From positions 806,001-870,000 of the forward strand of contig BQMF02000007.1 of the NCBI GenBank assembly GCA_027922465.2: DNA of 64,000 nucleotides, in the 5' to 3' direction. Every line of letters begins with the position of its first letter. The stretch's first letter is position 1. The position numbers and the translations under genes are program-made. Below are positions 23,198-33,949 of this stretch, piece by piece. Under the pieces are notes generated by a model. It ran no database searches, was not told the origin of the DNA, and saw only the letters and a program-made list of their open reading frames with translations. The DNA is from Turritopsis dohrnii. Its lineage: Eukaryota > Cnidaria > Hydrozoa > Anthoathecata > Oceaniidae.

Positions 23198-24576
23198 AGA
23201 ATGGCTAGACTGTCTTAGCACACTAACTATGAACCACAAGCCGCCTATTCATGTTATGTGACGGGTATTCAGTCAAAGCTCACATACATCATGAGGACAA
23301 TCCCAAACATAGCGACTCAACTCTCTGAGGTAGATGCAGCAGTTCACAACTTATTCTTACCAGCAATTCTTGGAGGTCACAAATGCTCAGCATTAGAACG
23401 TGAGCTCATCTCATTACCTGCCAAACTTGGTGGACTAGGTATACGTATCTTCTCCGAGGATTGCAATTATGAATATGAAAATTCTAAGAAAATTACAGAA
23501 GCGCTTGTTAACCTCATAAAAAATCAAATAGCATCTTTTGGTGGGGAAATCATAAGCAACAAAAAAGCAAAAAATGAAGTTCAAAAAGAACGAATAAAGA
23601 GAAACGAAATGAAGTTAGAAAGCATTAGAAAATTGATGAATGATGAGCAAAAGCGTCTGAATGATCTAAATCGCGAAGACGGTGCATCGCTTTGGCTTAC
23701 TACACTACCGACTGAATCAGAAGGATATTACCTCTCAAAACGCAAATTCTACGACCTACTTGCAATAAGGTATGGATGGAAATTATCACGAATACCCGAG
23801 ACATGCGAATGCGGAACGAAATTCACTATATCACATGCACTCTCATGTAAGAAGGGCGGATTCGTGTCACTGCGCCATAACGAGATTCGGAACTTAACAG
23901 CCATCCTATTAGACGAGGTGTGCAAAGACGTAACCATTGAACCCATGCTGCAACCATTAACAGGAGAAAATTTGAAACCAACAACAATTTGTACGAATGA
24001 AGCAAGATGTGATGTAAGTGGCAGAGGATTTTGGGAGAGAGGACAAGTGGCATTTTTCGACATAAGGGTATTCAACTCAACAGCTGCCCGGTACTCTAAA
24101 CTCGTCCCTCAAAAGTCATATGAAATAAATGAGCGCGAAAAGAAGAAACACTACAACGAAAGGATAATGGAAGTAGAGCACGGAAGTTTCACTCCTTTGG
24201 TACTTTCTTGTACTGGAGGTATGGGGAGAGAGGCAAAGAAATTCTTCAACCGATTAGCCGAACTCATTAGTGAGAAAAGAAAAACTGAATACAGCATTAC
24301 CATCACCTGGATCAGAAGAAAGATAAATTTTGCCATACTAAATGCCATGTGTTACTGCTTACGTGGAAGCAGAGGAGTGCGACAGGTCAAAACCAATATC
24401 ACCAACCAAATCAAAGAAGATATAGAAACGAGCGAGTATTGCAATCGTATTTAAAATGATGGACTTTCTTAAAATTTAAATTGATTTTCTTAGTAATTTT
24501 AATTATTTTTAAAAGTTGTTGTATGTATATATCATTGTATTGATTACAGATTAACATTTAAAAAAAAAAAAAAAAA
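23198..24576 (+). mobile_element. 5'-truncated LINE with 19-bp target duplication
   Basis: Direct repeats of 19 bp, aattgacttgaaaatggct, at 23,179-23,197 and 24,577-24,595 flank the element; a ~18-base A tail sits at its 3' end. Near-perfect duplication and an uninterrupted ORF argue for a fairly recent insertion. Confidence 0.85.
23217..24454 (+). CDS. LINE ORF: RT thumb, CCHC finger and restriction-like endonuclease (5'-truncated)
   Basis: About 410 residues, open from the 5' truncation point with no start codon of its own. N-terminal part ('PQAAYSCYVTGIQSKLTYIM', 'FLPAILGGHKCSALERELIS', 'LPAKLGGLGI') resembles the RT thumb. Next a basic linker, then the finger CECGTKFTISHALSCKKGG, and then a PD-(D/E)xK-like block with ARCDVSGRGFW and AFFDIRV, followed by K/E-rich 'YEINEREKKKHYNERI' and 'HGSFTPLVLS', ending at LRGSRG. 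Finger plus downstream endonuclease is the R2/NeSL-type layout, where the nuclease nicks target DNA; clade assignment is inference. The catalytic half of the RT (YxDD) is missing, so it cannot be autonomous. Confidence 0.7.
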
Positions 24577-24589
24577 AATTGACTTGAAA

Positions 24590-25054
24590 ATGGCTCCGAT
24601 TACGAACGCCGAGAAGTGTAAACGCAATCGGGAGAGGCACCAAGACCAATACCGAAAAGCTGACGCTTTACGGAAAAAGCATAAAGTTGCTCTTTTAAAA
24701 GCTAAAGATCCTATTAGAGACCTTTTGGAAATCATCAATGGCTGCTCTGTGTTGGAACAAAATACCACCGATGTTTTTCCAACGATTTTTGATAAAAAAT
24801 TGACATTTCGGCAATTATATGGATTCCTGAAGATGCATAAGCAGTACGTTTTTAACAAAGATATTCCACAGTCTTCATGTCTTTGTGAAATCTGCGAGAA
24901 TATCGTTTACCTCGCCAAAGCTGAATTGTCATTTTTGATTTCTAAAGATGGAGGTTTATATCTGAAAGGAACTTTATATCCGCTTTTAAGGGTTTCTAGT
25001 ATAAAAGGATTGGCTTGTAACTCTTTTCTCCCAATAATTCAAATGACTTTTTAG
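24590..25054 (+). CDS. recurrent invertebrate gene family, N-terminal part
   Basis: 154 residues from ATG 24,590 (MAPITNAEKCKRNRERHQ). Basic N-terminus with 'NAEKCKRNRERHQDQYRKAD' is a signature I recognise from many uncharacterised cnidarian and other marine-invertebrate predictions. It is followed by a 'FPTIFDKKLTFRQLYGFLKM' block and 'SSCLCEICENIVYL' (C-x-C-x2-C, probable metal site). The same family, different region, occurs at 56.8-57.2 kb. The LINE at 23,198 sits directly after the second codon: the 5' flank ends with ATGGCT, and the right duplication recreates ATGGCT here. The promoter is therefore now 1.4 kb further away. The last ~30 residues look like intron read-through. Function unknown; possibly itself transposon-derived. 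Confidence 0.5.
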   Translation: MAPITNAEKCKRNRERHQDQYRKADALRKKHKVALLKAKDPIRDLLEIINGCSVLEQNTTDVFPTIFDKKLTFRQLYGFLKMHKQYVFNKDIPQSSCLCEICENIVYLAKAELSFLISKDGGLYLKGTLYPLLRVSSIKGLACNSFLPIIQMTF

Positions 25055-25300
25055 AAGCTTGAACTATGCTTGATATTTCTTCTGTTTACTGCACATAGTT
25101 TTTCTGAGTGAAGTTGAATGATAAAAGTGCAAATAAGTCTTTATTTTTGACACTCTCACAATATCATGTAAGGGTTTTTTCAAATAATTTTATAAGTGTA
25201 CCCCTCATTTAAACGCCCCTCCAATAAGCGCCCCCTCCGGCGTTTCTTCTATGGAAGCTGTATAACAGAGACGTATTCGCCGTGTGCTAATGGTTCACTT

Positions 25301-25316
25301 TGACGTCATGACGTCA
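25301..25316. promoter_or_regulatory. two adjacent TGACGTCA (CRE) sites
   Basis: TGACGTCATGACGTCA: two perfect palindromic CREB/ATF half-site pairs back to back. Possible promoter element; the regulated gene is not identified. Confidence 0.4.
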
Positions 25317-25355
25317 TGACACGTTCGAGATATAAATTAGTTTGTCACAGCTCAA

Positions 25356-25472
25356 GAGAGTAGAGTTGTTCGAAATATTAGGGAGGAGATAATGGCGAAG
25401 AGTAGAGTTGTTCGAAATATTAGGGAGATTATAACGAGAGTAGAGTTGTTCGAAATATTAGGGAGATAATAA
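25356..25472 (+). repeat. 3 copies of a ~30-bp unit
   Basis: 'agagttgttcgaaatattag' occurs three times at irregular spacing (~47 and ~37 bp) just downstream of the CRE pair. Confidence 0.8.
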
Positions 25473-26541
25473 CTGAGACCGTGAAGAAAAAGTTAAATAA
25501 ATAAATGGTGGCATTTCAACGGTTACGGATGGTTTGAGTAATTTCATGAAGCCGGGCGGAAACTTCTTTATTAAAATTCATGTTTTGTTTCTTATATGGT
25601 AAATGTTGGTGTAGTCTGATTTTTTATTTTCCATTAAAATAAGAAAGGGATAAAGGCCCTGATACACCTATGAATTTTTCTTTCGAAAGATTTACAATTT
25701 TTCTTTCTGAAATGTTTTAAAGATAATGAACTGTTATTAGTAGAGCTGCAGGGTGCACTGTGCTGATGTCAGCAGTGGGAGTCTCTCATTAGAACAATAG
25801 AAAATAGGTCTGGAACGAGCGACAGAGTTTTAGTTCAAATCAAAATGGCGAATAAGCGTGGTAAACAAATAAAGTTCGCAATCGGGTATCGCAAAAAAAG
25901 CAGATGATTTACTTCAAAAGTTCAAAGTTTTAAGATGAAATTTTAACATTGAGTGGCTTTTACTCATCTCAAAATGATCCTATTTGTGGTCAATGAGTTC
26001 AGCACAAGTAGTAGATTTTGCCCTTTTATCTCATATTATAAGGGCTTCACAGGGAGAACATTCCTGCCTCAAAGCATGTTTTGTTTCTTACAAGGTTGTT
26101 GAAATCTTAAGAATTTGAGCCTCGTGTTTCTTATATGCATGTTTGTTATAAAAAAAGGTGTACATTTTCTTTACAAGAAATTCTGTTTTAAATTTTTTCA
26201 TGTATATATATAGAATTTGATAACTCACACTCAGCTTTGGCATTTATTTATTTGCTCTTTTTTGCAATTGACAAAGATTTGAACGTTGAATGTGTTTCTT
26301 TGTGGGCTTGGTACACGAATGCATAGATTATACCCAGTTCGTTCATGGGATAAATTCAGCCAGTCAAGTGCATCATTTCTTTCATTTTTTCAATGATTTC
26401 GTCATTTTCATTTCTTTCACCAAAATTATTATTTGTTTTCATTTTTTATCAGAAAATATTTTTTATCAGGAACATTATTACCTTTTTCTTTTCAGTTCAT
26501 TAAAAGATTTTAAAATAGTAAAATTGTACAGAAACAGTTTA

Positions 26542-26860
26542 AGGCCAACCTCCACTTGTGCGATTTTGCCCGTACGTACGTACGCGGCCAGTATTGCGCA
26601 TGCTCAGTGACAACTAATGCTCAACTATGTTAGCCGTCAACGGTCAGATTTTGTGCGCTTGGAAGTAGGATACGGCCATCTAGCGTGTGAGTCAATCAAA
26701 TTTCAAGAAAAATGCAAGCATTGCAAAAAATTGTAAACATTGCAAAATAAAGAAACACTCAACACCTGCTGTTTCTTTATTAACTGGAGATTCAAATGAA
26801 TTGGCCGCGCGGCGCCGAGCGGACGTTCGTACGTGCGTACGTACAAGTGGAGGTCGGCCT
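26542..26860. mobile_element. 319-bp Harbinger-type MITE
   Basis: TIR AGGCCAACCTCCACTTGT at 26,542; inverse at ~26,843-26,860 with one mismatch. TTA duplication (26,539-26,541; 26,861-26,863). GC-rich interior with alternating CGTACGTACG near both ends. Confidence 0.75.
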
Positions 26861-26939
26861 TTAGTTGATCGAATATCTTTGAACTTCTTTGGAATATTTT
26901 CACTAATATACAATTTCAAATACAACTAAAATAAAATTT

Positions 26940-28684
26940 TGAATAAAAAATCTTAAATCATGAATTCAGATAATTTGCAGAAATTGATTTTTGATTTTGA
27001 TTTCTGAATGTTTTTTTTGGTTCCTTACTACCTGAATTATAACAACTTTATCAAGTAGTGCACCTTCAGATTTTTCAGACTTACCTGGTTTCATTGTGTT
27101 TGGAAATATGCATTAGTGCTATTTTATCTCCATGCCATCATTCATTGCTTTTGTTTATTCCACATAAAACCGTTTCAATACTATGTTGTTAAGAAAAATA
27201 CATCAAATATTCAAAACGTGTCATTTTTTGCCATTTTATTCTTTAAAATTGTCATTTTTTGTCATTTTTTATGACATACATGACTTGACAACCTGTAAAT
27301 TTGTCCCATAATTAGTATAATTAGTCTTGACCAAAACCATTTAATCAAGTTTACATTGTTCAGCTGAACATTTCTTTTGTTTTCACATTTGGATCTAAGT
27401 TGTGAAGGCAAGGAACGCTATTATCCCGGTAAGGACATTGCTTCAGACATCTACTTTTGCATTTGCATGCGCTTCTCACTGCAATGTTTCTTTCCAGACT
27501 GTTTTCATTACTAATCATCAAATTTATTTTTACTATGTTTTACTATTCTTACCAATATCTCTTTAATTTTCAGTGAATTAAGAAATATAATTAATTGATA
27601 TACTTGGAAAATGTTATACTCGTCGTCTTCTCTTTCTTCTTCATCATCATCAACTTCAACTCCAGAAATATTGTACAATGACAAGTTGATTGCTACCTTA
27701 AAATCAGGGAGATATTTAAAAATTTTTTAAATAAAGCTGTTGTTTTTATTCTTTGTTTTCTGTTTGATTTAGAAGCAGTTATAAAAATATGATATGAACA
27801 ATTTTCAGTCACTTCAATAAAACAAGTGTGTGACTACCAGACGATCTGTCACTTTATCACCGGTAATATACTTACCACAAAAATAAAGCCTGGCACAGGA
27901 GTCGAACCTGCTGCACTTGTTTTAGCAAAGTGAATTAAATTGTTAACATATGATGTAGAATCCATTTTCAAATAAGCCAACAGTATTAGTTTATCAAACA
28001 TAATTTTTCATGATTTATGGTAGACTTTCGTATATATAATTTGTTAAGAAAGAGTCTGTTTTAAAAGGATTTGATATTTCGATAAATTCATCATGTTTAT
28101 CAAGATTTATTGATTAGTCTTCATAGATAGATTTATTGAAGTATTGATTTTTAAAAAGTTGTATTTTTCAAAAGTTAATTTTTTTGAACATATAAATAAA
28201 CACGATTATGGTTTTTGTCTGTATAGTCAAGTAAAAACTACCTAGCTTCCTCAGTTGGGAAAAAGAAACGAAAAAAACCCGATAACGTTATCTATTTTTC
28301 TATCTCTTGTTCGTCTTTCTCTTTGAATGAGAGGATGGTATTTCACTTAAAGGTTACTGTTTCGTTGCTGAAAAAGCAAATCACCATTTTTAATTGCATT
28401 AATCTCTAAGTCATCATACGAGGGAATATTGAACTTATTGGTAGCTATAATTTAAAAACCAATGGAAAAAAAGGAATACTTATAAGAATGCTTATAGTAG
28501 GACTTCACAGCGACTACAGGACATAGAACCACAGTTATGGCTATCATCTTACTAAAAGCATGGTTCTTGAGTGGGGATTCCCCTACAAAAACTGCTGAGT
28601 CATCTTTTCGTGGGACTCTTATCATCGCACATTATCTTTAAATTAATTAAATTTTTCTTTAAAAAATTTACTTTCTTTATTAAA
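26940..28684. other. interior of the Harbinger element, no confirmed exon
   Basis: AT-rich. Transposase N-terminal exons would be expected here, but I could not recognise any. A T-arm-like 'ggagtcgaacctgc' at ~27,898 hints at a tRNA-derived repeat. Confidence 0.35.
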
Positions 28685-28686
28685 TA

Positions 28687-29634
28687 CCTTATCGGACAAA
28701 ACTTAGTCGGACAAAAGTGACTAAATTTTTTGAAAGTGACTAAAATTTTGTCCGATTAATAATTTTGTCCGACTAAAATTTTGTCCGACTAATTATTATG
28801 ACCGACTAAATATTTGGTCAAATCATTTTTTTCAGAATTCTTCTTCTTATCAGTTTAATTACAAAATTTTAAATATTTATAATTTCTTTATGATTTTTCT
28901 TTTTGCTCACCAACGAGTACAATATTTTTACATGACTTAGTCATAAATAAACAATTTCTAAAGTGGTAACTTTATTAACGCTCATTTTCATGATTTTCAT
29001 TGTTTATTCTTTACGCTCTAAAGGGATTCTCGACCCTTTTGTAAACAGATTGGACGTTTTTAATAGCCCCACTTATTCCAGGAAGGAATCCACAGGAAAA
29101 GAGAAAAGCACTGGTAATAACAGAAACTTCCGATGAAAGTGATAGCGAGGTAGTTCAAAAGAAAATGAAGAAGACAGACATAATAGAAGATACGCCAGAA
29201 GCCAATGCAGGAACCAAAATAGATTTTTATACTGATCAGGAATATGAAATATGAAATGGAAAAATAAAATTATACTACAACCTATTTAATAAGGATTTTT
29301 TTCCGACGGCAAAATTGTGCCGTCGTGGTATGATGATTTTGTTGGACATATGTTTTTCACATTGGCAAAGCTGTTTTCATTAAATACCCCTTTCCTCTCG
29401 TTTTCCTATACATATCAAGAACTTACAGTAATTGGCGCACTTCCGCACGCTTTTCGAGAATCCTTATCGAAAATTAAGTAAGTTCTGAAATTTTAGAAAA
29501 GGACCAAAATTTTAGTCGGACAATATTAATAGTCGGACAAAAGTGATTAAAATATTTGGAAGTGACTAAAATTTTGTCCGACTAATATTTTCATCCGACT
29601 AAAATTTTGTCCGACTAAGTTTTGTCCGATAAGG
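28687..29634. mobile_element. 948-bp TA-flanked element with internal exon
   Basis: Inverted ends CCTTATCGGACAAAACTTAG (28,687) and its inverse (29,615-29,634), flanked by TA. Subterminal arrays of GTCCGACTAA repeat 4-5 times at each end. Length and TA duplication fit a Tc1/mariner-like non-autonomous element. Confidence 0.8.
29082..29254 (+). CDS. candidate terminal exon inside the TA-flanked element
   Basis: After a plausible acceptor (ttattccag|g, AG at 29,080-29,081) the frame reads ~57 residues rich in charged residues ('ITETSDESDSEVVQKKMKK' ... 'DFYTDQEYEI') to a TGA at 29,252, followed by AATAAA at ~29,261. The acidic/basic composition and clean stop suggest a real 3' exon rather than chance, possibly captured from a host gene. 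No family recognised. Confidence 0.35.
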
Positions 29635-29636
29635 TA

Positions 29637-30071
29637 CTTGTTGTTTCTGATTCACTTTTTAAACCCCTCAAAGAAAACCAGTTGAATTTACCCCCACCCC
29701 AACCTTTGCCGAAAGATTGTGACGACTTCTGGTATGAAGAAAACCCTGAGCTCTTACCAATAGTGTTTGTAGCCGACGATGATTTCCCTCTAGGAATTCA
29801 TTGCATGAAACCTTTTTCACAAAAAGAAATGACCGATAAAAAAAGAATTTTCAACTACAGGCTTTAATGCATGCGGAGAATAAGTGTAAATGTCTTCGGA
29901 ATATTGGCCAATAGATTTAGGCTTTTTGGAACTAAAGCGTTTCTGAACCCAGGTAAGATTGAACATGTCATAATGGCATCTCTCGCTCTTCACAATATGT
30001 TGCGCTCGAAATCTTCAGATTCTTACACGGCTCTGGATTTATTGATTTTGAGATCGAAATTGGAAATTTAA
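29637..30071 (+). pseudogene. PIF/Harbinger transposase C-terminus (DDE_4 type)
   Basis: 'LPIVFVADDDFPLGIHCMKP' carries the second catalytic aspartate region, 'KKRIFNYRL' precedes the third acidic block, and 'VFGILANRFRLF' plus 'IMASLALHNMLRSK' are the conserved C-terminal helices of Harbinger transposases. An in-frame TAA at 29,865 splits an otherwise single frame. The E of the usual 'ENAFGILANRF' is replaced ('VNVFGILANRF'), so a catalytic acid is missing. Upstream the frame is lost at the inserted TA element. Confidence 0.8.
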
Positions 30072-30467
30072 TACCTGGATCTTGGAGAGAAGATGGTATA
30101 GCTATTAAGCCATATTAAGCCTTTAAAGTGTGGAGCTCCCCACCGACCAAGTGCGACCACCAGAAAAGTCAGAGAAAAGTTCATGGAGCACTTCTATGGA
30201 CCAGGGCAAATACCTTGGCAATGGAACATTTTGTACGCGTAAAAAGATACTTCATTCGGTTGTAACTTCTATTTCTCATGAAAAAAAGCAAATACATAAC
30301 ATAAGAATGAAGCATCTCTGATTTCTACCTAGGATCAAAGCTATATTGTGGAGAACCTAAACGATTGGTTGATACGAACTACCATTAAGCGATTCATCTT
30401 GTTGTAGTTGACTGGTAAATGATTGGACTCGAGGTTGAAGAGTATTTCTGAAAGGATTGAAATGTGC

Positions 30468-30888
30468 TTAATGTTTACTGTACATAGACAAATACACCAG
30501 CCTCTGAATTTCTAACTTTAGGAATTCTTTACACGTACCATTCCCTAACTGCCGCAACTGAACAAGCAACATTTGAAAAAAATAGTCATCTGCCGTCTTA
30601 CCAGGCGAGCTTTCTGCAACCACAGGTTGCTTCAAAACATTGATTGCAGCCGCCCTAAACATTTCCCTTTCTTCTTTTTTCTCAGCTTCTTCCTCCATTG
30701 ACTTTCGGTTTTGTTTGCTTTTGTGCGAAACAGGAATATTTTCTGTGCCGTAGGAGGCGTCTGTTTGCAAGTTAGAAACTCCCTGCCTTGGTTTAAAATT
30801 ATCACTCAAGAATAGGAGTCTTTCATAATACGGCCAAGTAATTTTATAAACCTCATCAGCTACTGCATCACTTTTTTGCAGCGCTGTT
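30468..30888 (-). pseudogene. MADF C-terminus plus BESS motif protein exon
   Basis: Open minus frame: 'SDAVADEVYKITWPYYERLL' + 'FLSDN' is the last MADF helix; a basic/acidic linker follows, then 'ADDYFFQMLLVQLRQLGNGT' + 'CKEFLKLEIQRLVY', a BESS-type protein-interaction motif, and a stop at 30,468. This is the DNA-binding/bridging partner of Harbinger transposases. The N-terminal MADF half must be on an upstream exon that I could not place. A further minus-strand segment at 31,115-31,180 (EEDRLRHEIARDEQEEGKE) preceded by an acceptor-like tacatatag may be another exon. Confidence 0.65.
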
Positions 30889-31968
30889 TATATCTTCTGT
30901 TGATATCTTCTGCTTTAATTCTACTTTAATTCTAGTAAGTGCGTTTTATCTTCTTTGTCTTTATACTCAGCGCAAGTTGTTTTAAACAAGCACGGTTTTG
31001 CCTCCCATATAAAGGTATAAGTTTGATAATGTGGTCATAACATCATGACCAAGATTTTTTTACTTCTCTTTTCTTTTTCGACGGTTATACAACTTCAGAC
31101 ACCCAGTTATCTTCTTTTCCTTCTTCTTGCTCATCCCTAGCAATTTCGTGTCTTAGCCGGTCTTCCTCAGAGAGCATCTCAAGGCTATATGTAAAAGACC
31201 AAAAATACAAATGGGTGCACAGAGTATTTACAAAAAAGCTGTTACTAGCTACTTTTAAAAAAATAAAAACAAATATATTTACTGTACCTGAAACGTCTTT
31301 ACTCGTCCATGTTTCTCACAAAACTAACTTTCTTCTTTTCGTGTATTCTCAAAATTAACTTTCTTCTTTTTCGTGTATTCTGTTTCTCCCTACAGAGTTC
31401 CTGTTTCTTCAAAGTTCATTCATTTCGCAAAAATCGTGCCACAAATTCTGTCGGTTTTCTTTGATGTCTCGCGAAAAGAAAAAATTTCTTGCAAAAAATA
31501 ATGAACCGTTTCGTTATTTTTTAAAAGATTTTCAGAGTTTTCAAGAAAACTTTAAAACATTTAATTTCTTTAAAAACACAAGATGCATTACGAAATTTTT
31601 CTTTAGCAATATCTGAAAGAAAACTTGCAAATCTTTCGAAAGAAAAATTCATAAGTGTATCAGGGCCTTAAGACGACGACGTCCGCCATCATGTTGCTAA
31701 GAAACAGCATCGTCATCAAATAGTCTATAAATGATAAGAAGACTAATTAATTTCTTCTTCTTGTTTAAGTGAGATTGCTGGATTTAGTTTATCCAATATT
31801 TTTCAGGCACGAGTCATAGAACAACACGGCATATTATGTTGAAATTGCCGGTCGCCGGTTTTCCTGAAGACTGTTTTCTATTCAGCTTAAAATTTCGCGC
31901 GGAAAGAAAATCTATTCATTCTGATTGCCTGGTGATAAATTTCGATCTAAAAGATTAAAAATCTACAG

Positions 31969-32090
31969 AAAGTAATCCCTATTTGCATTGTCCACATGAA
32001 ATGACTGAAGAAGAGGAGGAATATCTGCAGCGAATTGATGCTTATCATACAGCCGCCTGTAACGTCACCAGTCTGAATCCCAGCTTCACG
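31969..32090 (+). CDS. candidate internal exon, unknown gene
   Basis: Bounded by ctacag|aa (acceptor) and ACG|GTGGGT (donor). The single open frame reads 'SNPYLHCPHEMTEEEEEYLQ' then 'RIDAYHTAACNVTSLNPSFT', protein-like composition without repeats. No family recognised and no neighbouring exon found. Confidence 0.3.
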
Positions 32091-32099
32091 GTGGGTCTA

Positions 32100-32806
32100 A
32101 GACTAAATTACTATATTTATAATGAAGGTTGAATCCAACGGAGGAGAACAGAATTTAAAAAACACAATAGGAGAGTTTGGATTGTTGATTTCTTTTGTTT
32201 GATAAATAAAAAAACGATAAGGAAAATGCAACGTATATAAATAATATTTACAATTTATTGTCTCCTTTATTTGCTTATCTATTCAAATTATTGTTTATAT
32301 CTAGGACAGCCGAATGACAATTCCTGATTGCCATCTTCTTATTGGTTAGTCTTCTTTTAGTGATCACTCATCATTAACACGTCACAAGGCTAAACCTCGA
32401 GCACACCTTTCAACATCTTGATGATAAAGAAGTTCCAGCATCAAAGTGGAAACCCCATGACAGTTTTTTCCTCCTAAGCATCGTCAGATGAACTGAAAAG
32501 CATTTTAGATAAAGTAAGAGATTTTTTGGAAAAAACTATTGAGATCTTTTAAAACGCCCTCGTTCTTTACCCATGCGCCCATATTTGATAAGGGTGTTAA
32601 AGGAAGAGTTTTTTATATTGGAAGAAAGAAATCTGTTGCTCATCAAACAATCAGCTTATTAATAACCGAACTTTTGTTTTAGAATTAAATTTTTGGATTG
32701 ATCGTGGACAAAAATGACAGTTCTGTCATTCTTTACCAGACTATTTTTTCATCAGCAATATTTCATGGCCACATTCTCCATGGTAACAGAAAATTACTTT
32801 TCATTT
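32100..32806. other. no gene seen
   Basis: AT-rich DNA containing the 3' flank of the CDK5 activator gene (minus strand). Confidence 0.4.
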
Positions 32807-33649
32807 TTAACGATCTTTTCTTTCAAGACTTCGCCCAAAAGTTTTCAGTTCGTGTTGAATATCGTTGTAATATTTTGGATCTTTGTTTATACGCAGCATT
32901 TTGTCCGAGTTATTGTTTATGATATCCATGCAACGACTCCAGAAGCCTGCTCGATCATTATCAACCAAAAATGGTTTTAACGGATAACTGATCTCATGGC
33001 CGTTGTAAGCATAACACATATACAAAGTACTCATCATTATAGCTTTTAGTTGAGAGATAGATCGTACTTTAGGTGGTATCACCTCGCGCAACAACATATA
33101 TACGACAATCATGTTAGGCTGTGATATAAATGCCATTTCTTGCCACCCGGATAACACTAAACTTCGATCGACGCTGCGGATCCAGCCTACAACTATGGAA
33201 GGTTTTAAGCCTTCCAGGTTACGGCAGCGTAGATAAACGTAGCAGCCTATATATTTAAGCGATTCACTTAAATTTAAAGTTCCATAAATATGTCTGTTTT
33301 GATTAGTCGGTGTTTTTGGTAAGTTTAGCCTGGTTTTACACTCGTAATCACTGATGACTTGTATAGGCTGATGGCCTTCCCTATGACCACAGTCTTGTGT
33401 AAACAGTTCTGGAAACTTGTTTTTGGATTTCTTTTTCGATTCTGGTTTTGTTTTGGACCAATAAGAAGGAACCTTCTCGTTAAAGAATTTATTTTCCTTT
33501 CCAGCTAACGCTGGGAAACACTCTTGGACAATGTTAAATTTGGAGAATGGGGCCGACTTTGTCTTTTCGTTGGGGATTGAATTGTTATTCGGTTCAACGG
33601 TGACGTCATTTTGCGAATTCTTCACTGGTGTGGCTAATATTGCTCCCAT
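32807..33649 (-). CDS. CDK5R1: CDK5 activator (p35/p39 family)
   Basis: 280 residues, single exon. The C-terminal ~150 residues match the cyclin-like activator domain closely: 'YIGCYVYLRCRNLEGLKPSI', 'WIRSVDRSLVLSGWQEMAFI', 'QPNMIVVYMLLREVI', 'CYAYNGHEISYPLKPFLVDN' and 'FWSRCMDIINNNSDKMLRIN'. In the family this domain binds and activates CDK5 without cyclin, controlling neuronal migration and cytoskeleton. I start at the internal ATG (33,649) because it gives MGAILATP, with Gly2 available for N-myristoylation as in vertebrate p35 (MGTVLS); a longer frame starts at 33,700. Intronless structure also agrees with the family. Symbol by homology; p35 and p39 cannot be told apart. Confidence 0.93.
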   Translation of the reverse strand: MGAILATPVKNSQNDVTVEPNNNSIPNEKTKSAPFSKFNIVQECFPALAGKENKFFNEKVPSYWSKTKPESKKKSKNKFPELFTQDCGHREGHQPIQVISDYECKTRLNLPKTPTNQNRHIYGTLNLSESLKYIGCYVYLRCRNLEGLKPSIVVGWIRSVDRSLVLSGWQEMAFISQPNMIVVYMLLREVIPPKVRSISQLKAIMMSTLYMCYAYNGHEISYPLKPFLVDNDRAGFWSRCMDIINNNSDKMLRINKDPKYYNDIQHELKTFGRSLERKDR

Positions 33650-33903
33650 TATAAAGTTTACAAAGCGTCCTTGTGTGACGGTTGAAGAATTTTCGTTCAA
33701 GTTCCTTCTTACAAGTGATCGATGCTTGCCATAGACAAATTGGAAGTTTATCCAAAGTAAGTGCCAATATAAAGTATCACACGGCTAGAATTTCTTTTCA
33801 GTAATGTCGAAGTGCCAGGTAAACATTCCACAAATTTCAACTCTTTTTTTCCTCAATCTGTACGCTTTTCTTCAATTTTTCCTTTTTTATATATCTTTAC
33901 AAT

Positions 33904-33944
33904 TTCTTCTTCTTCTTCTTCTTCTTCTTCTTCTTCTTCTTCTT
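33904..33944. repeat. (TTC)n microsatellite
   Basis: About 13 TTC units upstream of the CDK5 activator gene. Confidence 0.9.
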
Positions 33945-33949
33945 TTTGT

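Larger units (their letters stand above)
25654..31668. mobile_element. 6.0-kb PIF/Harbinger element
   Basis: TIRs of at least 40 bp, starting AGGCCCTGATACAC at 25,654 and inverse ending at 31,668 (one mismatch, C/T, in the first 40). They are flanked by TAA on both sides (25,651-25,653; 31,669-31,671), the TWA duplication of PIF/Harbinger. Inside: a DDE_4-type transposase C-terminus (plus strand) and a MADF-BESS partner exon (minus strand), the two-gene organisation known for this superfamily. It is interrupted by two smaller elements at 26,542 and 28,687. The rest of the transposase was not found. Confidence 0.8.

Noticed and set aside
30130..30321. ORF of 63 codons after the Harbinger transposase
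   Set aside because: No similarity to the transposase C-terminus and atypical composition; probably 3' non-coding sequence.
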